Assembly (NCBI GenBank): GCA_003171235.1 | Contig: PMYM01000020.1 | Location: 1 to 11,575 of the forward strand | DNA: 11,575 nt | Origin: Phycisphaerales bacterium | GTDB lineage: Bacteria; Planctomycetota; Phycisphaerae; SM23-33 | Direction: 5' to 3' | Shown here: positions 1 to 6,115 of the stretch, in pieces | Position numbering within the stretch: the first letter of the stretch is position 1 | Layout: every line of letters starts with the position of its first letter | Program-made: the position numbers and the translations under genes | Notes under the pieces: model-generated | What the model was told of the DNA's origin: nothing | Databases searched by the model: none | What the model saw: the letters and a program-made list of their open reading frames with translations, nothing else

Positions 1-711
1 CCGATCACGCTCTACGCCGCGCTTCGGGAGGCCAACCCGAGCCCGTACCTCTTTTACCTGCGCACCGACGACTGCGCCCTGGTCGGCACCTCTCCCGAGA
101 TGCTGGTCCGGGTCTCCGCGGACGGGCGGGTCGACTACCACCCGATCGCGGGCACCCGGCGGCGCGGGACCACGGCGGAGGAGGACGCCGCCATGGAGGC
201 TGAGCTGCGCGGCAGCACCAAGGAGCAGGCCGAGCACCTGATGCTCGTCGACCTCGGTCGCAACGATGTCGGGCGGGTCTGCGAGATCGGCAGCGTCCAG
301 GTGAGCGATTACGCCGCGGTGCGGCGCTACGCCAACGTGATGCACCTGGAGACCTCCATCCAGGGAAGGCTCCGCCCCGGGCTCACCGCCGTCGACGCGC
401 TGCGCGCCTGCTTCCCGGCCGGGACGGTGACCGGTGCCCCCAAGGTGCGGGCCATGGAGATCATCGACGAACTGGAGCCCACCCGGCGCGGGCCTTATGC
501 CGGCGGCGTGGGCTACGTGGATTTCTCGGGCAACATGGACACCTGCATCGCCCTGCGGACCATGGCGGCGGCGGGCGGCAAACTCTACCTGCAGGTGGGG
601 GCGGGCATCGTGGCCGATTCCGTGCCCGCCAACGAATACCAGGAAACCCTCAACAAGGCCCGGGGCATGCTGCGGGCGGTGGAAATTGCCGAGGCGGGAT
701 ACGGAGAGTAG
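1..711 (+). CDS. trpE: Anthranilate synthase component I, C-terminal part (5' end outside window)
   Basis: Aminating chorismate-to-anthranilate subunit, the first step of tryptophan synthesis; it normally works with the glutaminase TrpG. The reading frame is open from base 1 and ends at TAG 709-711, giving 236 residues, about the C-terminal half of a family protein of roughly 500. All the chorismate-binding blocks of this half are visible: the NPSPY-FYL stretch, GTSPEMLVR, the HPIAGTRRRG block, LMLVDLGRNDVGRV, VMHLE, FPAGTVTGAPKVRAMEI, GGVGYVDFSGNMDTCIALRT, and QVGAGIVADS followed by the EYxET and NKA blocks. The FPAGTV-GAPK form fits TrpE better than PabB, which usually has a PGGSITGAPK-like block, but PabB cannot be wholly excluded from this half. 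The stop codon lies inside a 12-bp sequence that recurs before the next gene. The first ATG in frame, at 100, is internal and is not the start. Confidence 0.95.
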   Translation, partial: PITLYAALREANPSPYLFYLRTDDCALVGTSPEMLVRVSADGRVDYHPIAGTRRRGTTAEEDAAMEAELRGSTKEQAEHLMLVDLGRNDVGRVCEIGSVQVSDYAAVRRYANVMHLETSIQGRLRPGLTAVDALRACFPAGTVTGAPKVRAMEIIDELEPTRRGPYAGGVGYVDFSGNMDTCIALRTMAAAGGKLYLQVGAGIVADSVPANEYQETLNKARGMLRAVEIAEAGYGE

Positions 712-816
712 CCGGTAGGTCGGGCATACCTGCCCGACACCTTGAATGATCCGGTGCTGGATGTCGGGCAAGTATGCCCGACCTACAACTGCGGGGTGTG
801 AGACTACGGAGAGTAG
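700..816. repeat. 12-bp direct repeat flanking a short intergenic insertion
   Basis: TACGGAGAGTAG occurs at 700-711, containing the trpE stop, and again at 805-816, containing the GGAG ribosome site of the next gene. The 93 bases between (712-804) hold an inverted REP pair. Collapsing the repeat to one copy would leave TAG-g-TTG, a tightly packed trpE-GTPase junction with a single GGAG serving the second gene. This is what a target-site duplication would look like, although the inverted pair is not centred (3 bp on the left, 18 bp on the right), so a local duplication is also possible. Confidence 0.6.
715..786. mobile_element. REPIN-like pair of inverted REP palindromes
   Basis: Two 25-nt arms (715-739 and 762-786) are reverse complements with one mismatch and are separated by 22 nt. 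Each arm is itself a REP-like unit: a GTAG head followed by GTCGGGCA, a 4-nt loop (TACC in one, TACT in the other) and TGCCCGAC. A GTAG/GTTG head plus a palindrome is the known form of RAYT-mobilised REP sequences, and two in inverted orientation form a REPIN/BIME. No RAYT transposase is in the window. In RNA the arms would also fold into one long hairpin between trpE and the GTPase gene, which could weaken read-through. Confidence 0.65.
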
Positions 817-817
817 G

Positions 818-1933
818 TTGGCCAAGCGCGTCAAGCTGATCCTGGTGGGCGGATTTCTGGGGGCGGGCAAGACCACGCTGTTGGCGCGGGCGGCCGAGCG
901 GCTGTCGCTGCGCGGCCTGCGCGTCGGGCTGGTCACCAACGACCAGGCCGCCAACCTGGTGGACACGCAACTGCTGGCGCGCACCGGGCAGGAGGTCCGC
1001 GAGGTCAGCGGCGCCTGCTTCTGCTGCGCCTTCAACAAGCTGCTCTACATCTGCGACCAGCTAATCCTCCAGCACGCCCCCGACGTCATCCTGGCCGAGC
1101 CGGTGGGAAGCTGCACCGACCTGTCGGCCACGGTCCTCCAGCCGCTCAAGAAATTCTGCGCCGACCGGTTCGAGCTGGCGCCATACTCGGTGCTGGTGGA
1201 CCCCCTGCGGCTGGCGGAGAACCTCCAGGGCGCGCCCGACGCCGAGTTGGACGGGGCGGTGGGCTACATCTACCGCAAGCAGATCCAGGAGGCCGACCTG
1301 GTGGTGGTCAACAAGACCGACCTGCTGGGGACAGGCCGGCGGGATGAGGTGATGGGGGAACTGTCGCGGGAGTTCGGCGACCCGCCGGTGGTCTGCGTGT
1401 CGGCCCAGGACGGTTCGGGCGTGGATGAGTGGCTGGACCATTTGTGGGCGACCGGCCCGGGCGGGCAGCACATCCTGCAGGTCGATTACGACACCTATGC
1501 CGCCGGCGAGGCCGAGCTTGGCTGGCTTAACGCCGCCATCCAACTGCAAGCCGGGCCTGAATATCCCTGGGAGGCGTTCCTCAAAGACCTGATGGCCCGG
1601 ATGCAGGCGGGATTGACCGGCGCCGGCGGGCAGATCGCCCACCTGAAAGTTCTGCTGACCGGCGGGGGGACTTCTCTGCAGGCCAACCTCACCGCCAGTC
1701 GCGCAGAGCCGGTCCTTCGCGGCCAGGCGGGCAGGGGCGGCGCTGCCCGCCTGGTGATCAACGCCCGCGTGCGAATGGCGCCGGAGGTTCTTCGGCAAAT
1801 AGTGGAAGAGTGCCTCCAGGCGTCGGCGGGGCAAACTGTCCAGGTCAGTGTGGTTGGAATTGCCAGCTTCAAGCCCGGCCGACCCGAGCCGGTGCATCGC
1901 TTCACGGCGATAATTGACCAGCCGCCAAAGTGA
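818..1933 (+). CDS. CobW/P47K-family GTP-binding protein (G3E metallochaperone type)
   Basis: Probable GTP-dependent metal chaperone of the CobW/HypB/UreG (G3E) group; the client protein is unknown. The 371-residue product shows Walker A GGFLGAGKTT at residues 11-20, the metal-site motif C67-F-C-C70 in place of the usual CxCC, a Walker-B-like ILAEPVG around 91-97, and the G4 motif NKTD at 165-168. The C-terminal 90 residues (LKVLLTGGG to VGIASFKPG) do not look like the standard histidine-rich CobW C domain. They resemble P47K-like proteins sometimes linked to corrinoid or methyltransferase activation, so zinc, cobalamin and other roles remain open. TTG at 818 is chosen as start because GGAG (808-811) lies 6 nt before it and the P-loop then begins near residue 11. 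An ATG in the same frame at 746 falls inside the REP pair and adds residues with no family character. It follows trpE on the same strand and may be co-transcribed with it. Confidence 0.9.
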   Translation: MAKRVKLILVGGFLGAGKTTLLARAAERLSLRGLRVGLVTNDQAANLVDTQLLARTGQEVREVSGACFCCAFNKLLYICDQLILQHAPDVILAEPVGSCTDLSATVLQPLKKFCADRFELAPYSVLVDPLRLAENLQGAPDAELDGAVGYIYRKQIQEADLVVVNKTDLLGTGRRDEVMGELSREFGDPPVVCVSAQDGSGVDEWLDHLWATGPGGQHILQVDYDTYAAGEAELGWLNAAIQLQAGPEYPWEAFLKDLMARMQAGLTGAGGQIAHLKVLLTGGGTSLQANLTASRAEPVLRGQAGRGGAARLVINARVRMAPEVLRQIVEECLQASAGQTVQVSVVGIASFKPGRPEPVHRFTAIIDQPPK

Positions 1934-1961
1934 TACCTGCATGAACGCATCGCAGAAGTAG

Positions 1962-2099
1962 GGTGTGCCCTGCCAAGTGGGTTTGGCCGTGGCGGAGAAG
2001 GTTATCCAACTGGAACTCTCAGCCGAGGAATCAGACGCCTTTGCCCTCTCGGTCTCCCACGTCAAGGACCTGCTCGCGGCGGTAAGAAAGATGATGTGA
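1962..2099 (+). pseudogene. mdh: Malate dehydrogenase C-terminal remnant
   Basis: After an in-frame TAG at 1959-1961 there are 45 sense codons up to TGA 2097-2099, reading GVPCQVG, then AEKVIQLELSAEE, then AFALSVSHVKDLLAAVRK. This follows the end of bacterial malate/lactate dehydrogenases: a GVP-x-x-LG turn, GVEKIIELELT-EE, then a helix with S-x-x-VKEL. The NAD-binding domain and catalytic His are absent, and the GTPase gene occupies the space where they should be. The breakpoint therefore lies between 1934 and 1961. The fragment could be translated from GTG 1989, but no ribosome site is evident. I infer a deletion or rearrangement scar next to the A/T-richer island. The match is by eye over a short stretch. 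Confidence 0.6.
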
Positions 2100-2185
2100 G
2101 AAGGTAAGGGCAGAGGTTAGTAATTCTGCTGCCCAATCCTGTGGCGGTTGCCCGACAGCCAAAGCCCCTACCTATGAAAAGGTCA

Positions 2186-2539
2186 TCAGATTGGGGGCAA
2201 ATCAGCCTGCGAACAGAAGCACGATGGTAGGGCTCGGCGCATAAGGCTTAACCACCTCTGGCGAGAGCCTTCCGGATCAGCCTCACCGCTTGAAATCGTG
2301 TTCCATTCAACGTACCAGACGGCAGCGATCAGGTTCATCTCGGCTGGCGGAACGGATTCAATAAATCGCTCTCCGGCAATTGCACGCCTCAATACCGTGG
2401 CGGCATCCTCCAACAGATTCTCCCGGAACTCCGTATCATTCTTCGATGGATGATCCCATCGCCACAGCAGTAACTCTGTCAGTACCTCTGCCTCGAATAA
2501 CCCGGCCGCAGCCAGACTTTTTTCTGCTATGGATGCCAC
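2186..2539 (-). CDS. Small hypothetical protein, third gene of the restriction-modification-like operon
   Basis: A 117-residue product that I do not recognise. It starts at GTG 2539 with GGAGG (2552-2548) 8 nt upstream; that ribosome site lies within the last codons of the GIY-YIG gene, and only 3 bases separate the two genes, so they are very likely translationally coupled. The protein is acidic and probably mostly helical (ESVPPAEMNLIAAVWYVEWN, then SRQRWLSLMRRAL), with no signal peptide, no membrane span and no known catalytic motif. An overlapping ATG at 2546, in ATGA overlap with the previous stop, opens another frame of only about 36 codons with poor composition. Base composition matches the two upstream island genes. 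An accessory, regulatory or immunity role in the system is possible but only inferred from position. Confidence 0.65.
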   Translation of the reverse strand: MASIAEKSLAAAGLFEAEVLTELLLWRWDHPSKNDTEFRENLLEDAATVLRRAIAGERFIESVPPAEMNLIAAVWYVEWNTISSGEADPEGSRQRWLSLMRRALPSCFCSQADLPPI

Positions 2540-2542
2540 CGA

Positions 2543-3319
2543 TCATTCCTCCACGTTGGCACCAAGGATGTTGAACCTGGGGCTTCGAGAACGAATTAGG
2601 TCGAGCTCTAAGGCCTTTCTCTCCTGAGTGGTTGTTTGGTCCGGGAGAACGTGGATTTCGACATACAGGTCATCAACTCCATGTTCCCATAACCAACGGG
2701 CAAGTTCCCGGCGATCAGAATGTTCCAAGTGCTTTCGTATCCGTTCGCGCAAGTTCCTTGCCTCACCCAAATAAAGGAGACCTTCAGCCTTGTAGTAGAA
2801 CAAGTACACGCCCTGCGATCTCGGAATATTGGTCAAGTCAACATCGATGACACGGAATGATTCCACTCGCGTTGCATGCAGCAGATGGGAAGCCACTTCC
2901 GGCCTGAGCCTTCGCGTCTTCCGCAAACTAAGCGCAGTGAATCGGTAATCAAACGGCGTGAAACCAGGGGCAAGTTCCTGAGCGAGTCTATCGAATTCCT
3001 GTGCGAGTGCTGGATCGCAGATGACCCGATCTAGGGTTGTGTTATGTCGACGTTCAAGAAATCGTGCCGCGATCTCAGAGGCAAATTCATACTCGTCGCG
3101 CTTTGCGACACGGACTCGCCGCGTCGTGGGGTAATCTTCAAGAGCCCTACTCTTGCGGAGGTTGTAGAGGCAATGATTAAGCTGGAAGTCTGTACCTTCT
3201 GCACCGACTTCTCGGCAGGCGGCCAAGAATCTCTTGTTCAACTCTGGATTCGCAATTACGGCGTCGGGCGAGTAACCGTCTCGAACATGAAGAAAAGCTT
3301 CCAGAACAAGAGATTTCAT
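2543..3319 (-). CDS. GIY-YIG nuclease with N-terminal double repeat module (putative restriction endonuclease)
   Basis: Predicted DNA-cleaving partner of the upstream methyltransferase. From ATG 3319 it has 258 residues. Two copies of a helical-looking module come first: I-A-N-P25-E-L with LRK at 54-56, and I-C-D-P103-A-L with LRK at 132-134. The C-terminal GIY-YIG domain has GVY 170-172, LYLG 182-185, NLRERI 189-194, the catalytic-type Glu in LELDLI (E238) and the final Asn in PRFNI (N250). All family catalytic positions appear present, as in Eco29kI- or Hpy188I-type restriction enzymes and UvrC. ATG 3319 overlaps the methyltransferase stop as ATGA, and the first module begins right there. 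The frame stays open upstream to a GTG at 3361, but that start would overlap by 46 bp and has no properly spaced ribosome site. A homing-type or repair nuclease is a less likely alternative, given the coupling to a methyltransferase. Confidence 0.9.
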   Translation of the reverse strand: MKSLVLEAFLHVRDGYSPDAVIANPELNKRFLAACREVGAEGTDFQLNHCLYNLRKSRALEDYPTTRRVRVAKRDEYEFASEIAARFLERRHNTTLDRVICDPALAQEFDRLAQELAPGFTPFDYRFTALSLRKTRRLRPEVASHLLHATRVESFRVIDVDLTNIPRSQGVYLFYYKAEGLLYLGEARNLRERIRKHLEHSDRRELARWLWEHGVDDLYVEIHVLPDQTTTQERKALELDLIRSRSPRFNILGANVEE

Positions 3320-5001
3320 AACGCAACCGCGAGATCGGAAAGGTTTCCGATTGGCTTCCACTTCCCGATCCAGATGGACTGATTCGGCCTCAAAGTTTCT
3401 GCGCGACCAACGCGACGATATCCTAGCTCGAGCTTCTGCTTATTGGCGTTCCAGAAATCAAACGAATTCGGAGAGAATTGAATTTCGAGCCGCTCACGAA
3501 GATTCTGGGTCTCTCCCACATAGAGGCGACGGCCCTCGCCCCGCAACCAGTAGAGCCCAGGCTCGACAGGTAAATTGGCCCAAGTCAGATCAAATGGCAT
3601 GACATAGTCCCGGGGCAACTGCACGTAGTCTTCCAGTGTCTCGGCTGGGCTTCTGTAGTACTTTTTTGCAAGTTTTCGGAGTCGAAGAGCAAACCATCGG
3701 ATTTTCAAAGACGTCAATGGCACAGGGATCATCGATCGGACATATTCATCGAACTGTTTGGCCAATTGGGGATCGCACAGAACATGGTCAAGCAGTAAGC
3801 CCTCCACGCGGAATTTCTGCGTTGCAATCTCACAGGCGAACTTGTATTTCTCAAATTCCGCTTCTTCCAAAGGGAACGTTGTGACTTTGCTTCGCGGCAG
3901 CCCCTTAAAGTAACCAACCTTCCGCAGGTTCATCAGCCGGTGGTTCCAATCCGTCGATTTCCCGGGAAGTCCGAGGCGACCGCATGTGCTGGTGAATGAT
4001 GCGTTCATGTCGGGGTCTGCGATGATCCGGTCCACCGAACAACCGTCACGAGCCGCAAAGAACGCCTCGACAACACCTCGATTCACATCGTCAGGTTCAG
4101 TGCGAATCACTGCAGGAACAGGGGCCACGGCCGTCTCGTCCCGCCGCTTCTTACTCCTGACCGTAGCTGGAGCCGAAACCTTCGGATCCTCGGCTCCGGC
4201 AAGCGGGTCCCCTACGGAAACGGCATGAAGACGTGACTGAATCTGGGCCGCGTAATTATCCGATAGTTCAAAACCTAGGAATCTCCGCCCAAGCTTTTTT
4301 GCGGCGACCAGGGTCGTTCCGCTTCCAGCGAACGGATCAAGAACGAGATCGCCGGAATTGGAGCAAGCCTTGATAATACGTCCCAGAAGCTGCTCGGGCA
4401 TTTGGCACCCGTGCCAACCGGCACGCTCCTTGAACGTACCGCAGACACGCGGGAAGTACCAAGTGTCTTCCGCCGGCTGAAAACCTTCTAAAAGATCCTG
4501 GGGGCGAAGAATCCAGGTGTCATCCGGCAACCGTCCTTTGGAATCAGCTCGCGCGTCAGCGTAAACCAGTTGTCGCGCCGAGGGGACGCGGATAATGTCC
4601 CCGTTAAACGTGAATTCTTTCGGGTTCTTTACGAAGTGAAACAAATGGGTGTGGCTGCGGCTGAATTTCATCTTGCAGTTAACCCCGAACGTGTAGTACC
4701 AGATTACCCAACTGCGGCAGGTGAGTTTCAGCTCCCTTTGAAATACCATCTTCAGTTCGGCCGCAAAATCATCACCGATGGCAAGCCAAAAAGTGCCGTT
4801 AGGTTTGAGAATGCGGACCACGGCCGCACCCCATTTTCGACTCCAGTTCAGGTACTCTTCGGCCGCGAGTTCATCTTCATATTCGTCGTAATCGTACCCG
4901 ATGTTGAAGGGCGGATCGGCAAAGGCGAGGTCGACTGAGCCTTCCGGCATTGCCTGCATCCCTGCAATGCAATCCCGGCAATAAAGGCGGTTTTTCTCCA
5001 C
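3316..5001 (-). CDS. DNA methyltransferase (beta class, probably N6-adenine) fused to repeat module and degenerate GIY-YIG domain
   Basis: 561 residues in three parts. Residues 1-258 are a SAM-dependent DNA methyltransferase: the catalytic DPPFN at 29-33 precedes the SAM-binding DPFAGSGTT at 222-230, the beta-class order. HGCQMPEQLLGRII (197-210) is the usual pre-motif-I block, and target recognition probably lies between about 85 and 180. DPPF suggests adenine-N6 methylation, but N4-cytosine is not excluded. A charged, proline-rich linker (259-305) leads to two copies of the module shared with the next gene (P330 to LRK 359-361; P411 to LRK 441-443). The end is a GIY-YIG fold: GLY 482-484, LYVG 493-496, NLRERL 500-505, N553. 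The position of the catalytic Glu is Gln541, so this copy is probably non-cleaving. GTG 5001 is the start: the frame is closed by TAG at 5025-5023 and AAAGGG (5013-5008) sits 6 nt before it. It is the first gene of a three-gene operon. Confidence 0.95.
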   Translation of the reverse strand: MEKNRLYCRDCIAGMQAMPEGSVDLAFADPPFNIGYDYDEYEDELAAEEYLNWSRKWGAAVVRILKPNGTFWLAIGDDFAAELKMVFQRELKLTCRSWVIWYYTFGVNCKMKFSRSHTHLFHFVKNPKEFTFNGDIIRVPSARQLVYADARADSKGRLPDDTWILRPQDLLEGFQPAEDTWYFPRVCGTFKERAGWHGCQMPEQLLGRIIKACSNSGDLVLDPFAGSGTTLVAAKKLGRRFLGFELSDNYAAQIQSRLHAVSVGDPLAGAEDPKVSAPATVRSKKRRDETAVAPVPAVIRTEPDDVNRGVVEAFFAARDGCSVDRIIADPDMNASFTSTCGRLGLPGKSTDWNHRLMNLRKVGYFKGLPRSKVTTFPLEEAEFEKYKFACEIATQKFRVEGLLLDHVLCDPQLAKQFDEYVRSMIPVPLTSLKIRWFALRLRKLAKKYYRSPAETLEDYVQLPRDYVMPFDLTWANLPVEPGLYWLRGEGRRLYVGETQNLRERLEIQFSPNSFDFWNANKQKLELGYRRVGRAETLRPNQSIWIGKWKPIGNLSDLAVAL

Positions 5002-5050
5002 GAGCAGCCCTTTCCGAACCTGCTAGGAACTTCTGCTTCTCTTGAACGCT

Positions 5051-5067
5051 GATCATCTTGCATGATC
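5051..5067. promoter_or_regulatory. Palindrome upstream of the methyltransferase gene, possible operator
   Basis: GATCAT (5051-5056) and ATGATC (5062-5067) form a perfect 6-bp inverted repeat with a 5-nt spacer, centred about 58 bp before the methyltransferase start in the only non-coding space upstream of the island operon. A dyad here could bind a regulator, as in many restriction-modification operons, or be a site for the system itself. No controller-protein gene is visible and no convincing -10/-35 pair could be fixed. It could be chance. Confidence 0.35.
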
Positions 5068-5164
5068 GCCGAGGCCGTTGTAAAGCTATTTTCTTATCAC
5101 TCTGGGGGGTGTGATACTGTGGCCAGAGGATTCCCAGCACCACTATTTTCTCACAAACCCGCTC

Positions 5165-6097
5165 CTATTCTATCCCGCCCTCGCCCAGGAGCACGGCCAG
5201 CAGGCTGCGCTGGAAGTGCAGGCGGTTTTCGGCCTCGGTGAAGATGCAGTCGGCGTGGGCCTCCATGGATTCTTCGGCGATTTCGTAGCCGCGGTAGGCC
5301 GGCAGGCAGTGCATGACCAGGGCGTCTTTGGGGGCCCCGGCCAGCAGGTGCGGATTGATCTGGAAACCTTTGAAGTCTTTCACCCGGCGGGCCTTCTCCT
5401 TTTCCTGGCCCATGGAGACCCAGGTGTCGGTGTAAACGATGGCCGCGCCCTTGACGGCCGATAGGGGCTCGCCCGTCTGGCTGAGCCGGGCCTGGGGGCA
5501 GCGGGCCTTGACGCCGGCTGTGAACTCGGCGGCGAATTCATAGCCCTTGGGGCAGGCCAGCACGAACTCGATTCCCAACAGGGCGCACAACATGGCCAGC
5601 GAGCGGGCCACGTTGTTGCCGTCGCCGATGAAGACCAGCTTTGCCTCCTTCAGGTCGCCGCGCAGCTCCATGCCGGTCATGATGTCGGCCATTGCCTGGC
5701 AGGGGTGGGAGTAGTCGGTCAGGCCGTTGATCACCGGTCGCGGGCTGTAACCGGCCAGGTCCACCACCAACTGGTGGCTGAAGGTGCGGGCCATGATGCC
5801 GTCGCAGATGCGACCCAGCACGCGGGCGGCGTCCTGGGCGGGCTCGCGCTGGCCCAGGCCGATGTCCGACTGGGTCAGTGAGATGGCGTGCCCGCCCAGG
5901 TGGGTCATGGCCGTCTCGAAGCTGACGCGGGTGCGCAGCGAGGGCTTCTCGAAGATCATGGCCAGCACCTTGTGCGGCAGGCTGGCCGGCAGTTTGCCCT
6001 GGCGGAAGAGTTTCTTGTCGGCCAGGGCGCGGTCGAGCAGGCCGCCAAGCTGGGCGGGGGTGAAATCGGCGATGTCGATGAAGTCCTTGATAGCCAT
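5165..6097 (-). CDS. argF: Ornithine carbamoyltransferase
   Basis: Joins carbamoyl phosphate and ornithine to give citrulline in arginine synthesis; cytosolic trimer in the family. The 310 residues match the usual length and show the carbamoyl-phosphate loop SLRTR at 53-57, GLGQREP at 80-86, HPCQ 131-134, the GDGNNV nucleotide-like loop 158-163, the ornithine block D224-x3-SMG 228-230, and HCLP 263-266. SLRTR replaces the textbook STRTR, a variant seen in other bacterial OTCases. The ornithine-type DxxxSMG block argues against aspartate and N-acetylornithine transcarbamylases. ATG 6097 begins 18 nt after the argB stop with only a weak AAGAGA ribosome site, so translation may depend on argB. 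It is the last gene of the minus-strand block; the A/T-richer island begins just downstream of its TAG. Confidence 0.97.
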   Translation of the reverse strand: MAIKDFIDIADFTPAQLGGLLDRALADKKLFRQGKLPASLPHKVLAMIFEKPSLRTRVSFETAMTHLGGHAISLTQSDIGLGQREPAQDAARVLGRICDGIMARTFSHQLVVDLAGYSPRPVINGLTDYSHPCQAMADIMTGMELRGDLKEAKLVFIGDGNNVARSLAMLCALLGIEFVLACPKGYEFAAEFTAGVKARCPQARLSQTGEPLSAVKGAAIVYTDTWVSMGQEKEKARRVKDFKGFQINPHLLAGAPKDALVMHCLPAYRGYEIAEESMEAHADCIFTEAENRLHFQRSLLAVLLGEGGIE

Positions 6098-6115
6098 GGT
6101 TGTTCTCTTGCGGGG

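Noticed and set aside
746..817. Upstream ATG start for the GTPase gene
   Set aside because: Would begin inside the REP pair spacer and add 24 residues unlike the family; TTG 818 has GGAG at 6 nt.
1061..2065. Minus-strand frame of 334 codons opposite the GTPase gene
   Set aside because: Antisense to a gene with intact P-loop, CxCC and NKTD; composition typical of a GC-rich antisense frame.
2108..2134. GGGCAG...CTGCCC inverted repeat between the mdh remnant and the small hypothetical gene
   Set aside because: Six-base arms with a 15-nt loop and no T run on either strand; too weak to call a terminator.
3320..3361. GTG 3361 as start of the GIY-YIG nuclease
   Set aside because: 46-bp overlap and no spaced ribosome site; ATG 3319 gives an ATGA overlap and begins at the conserved module.
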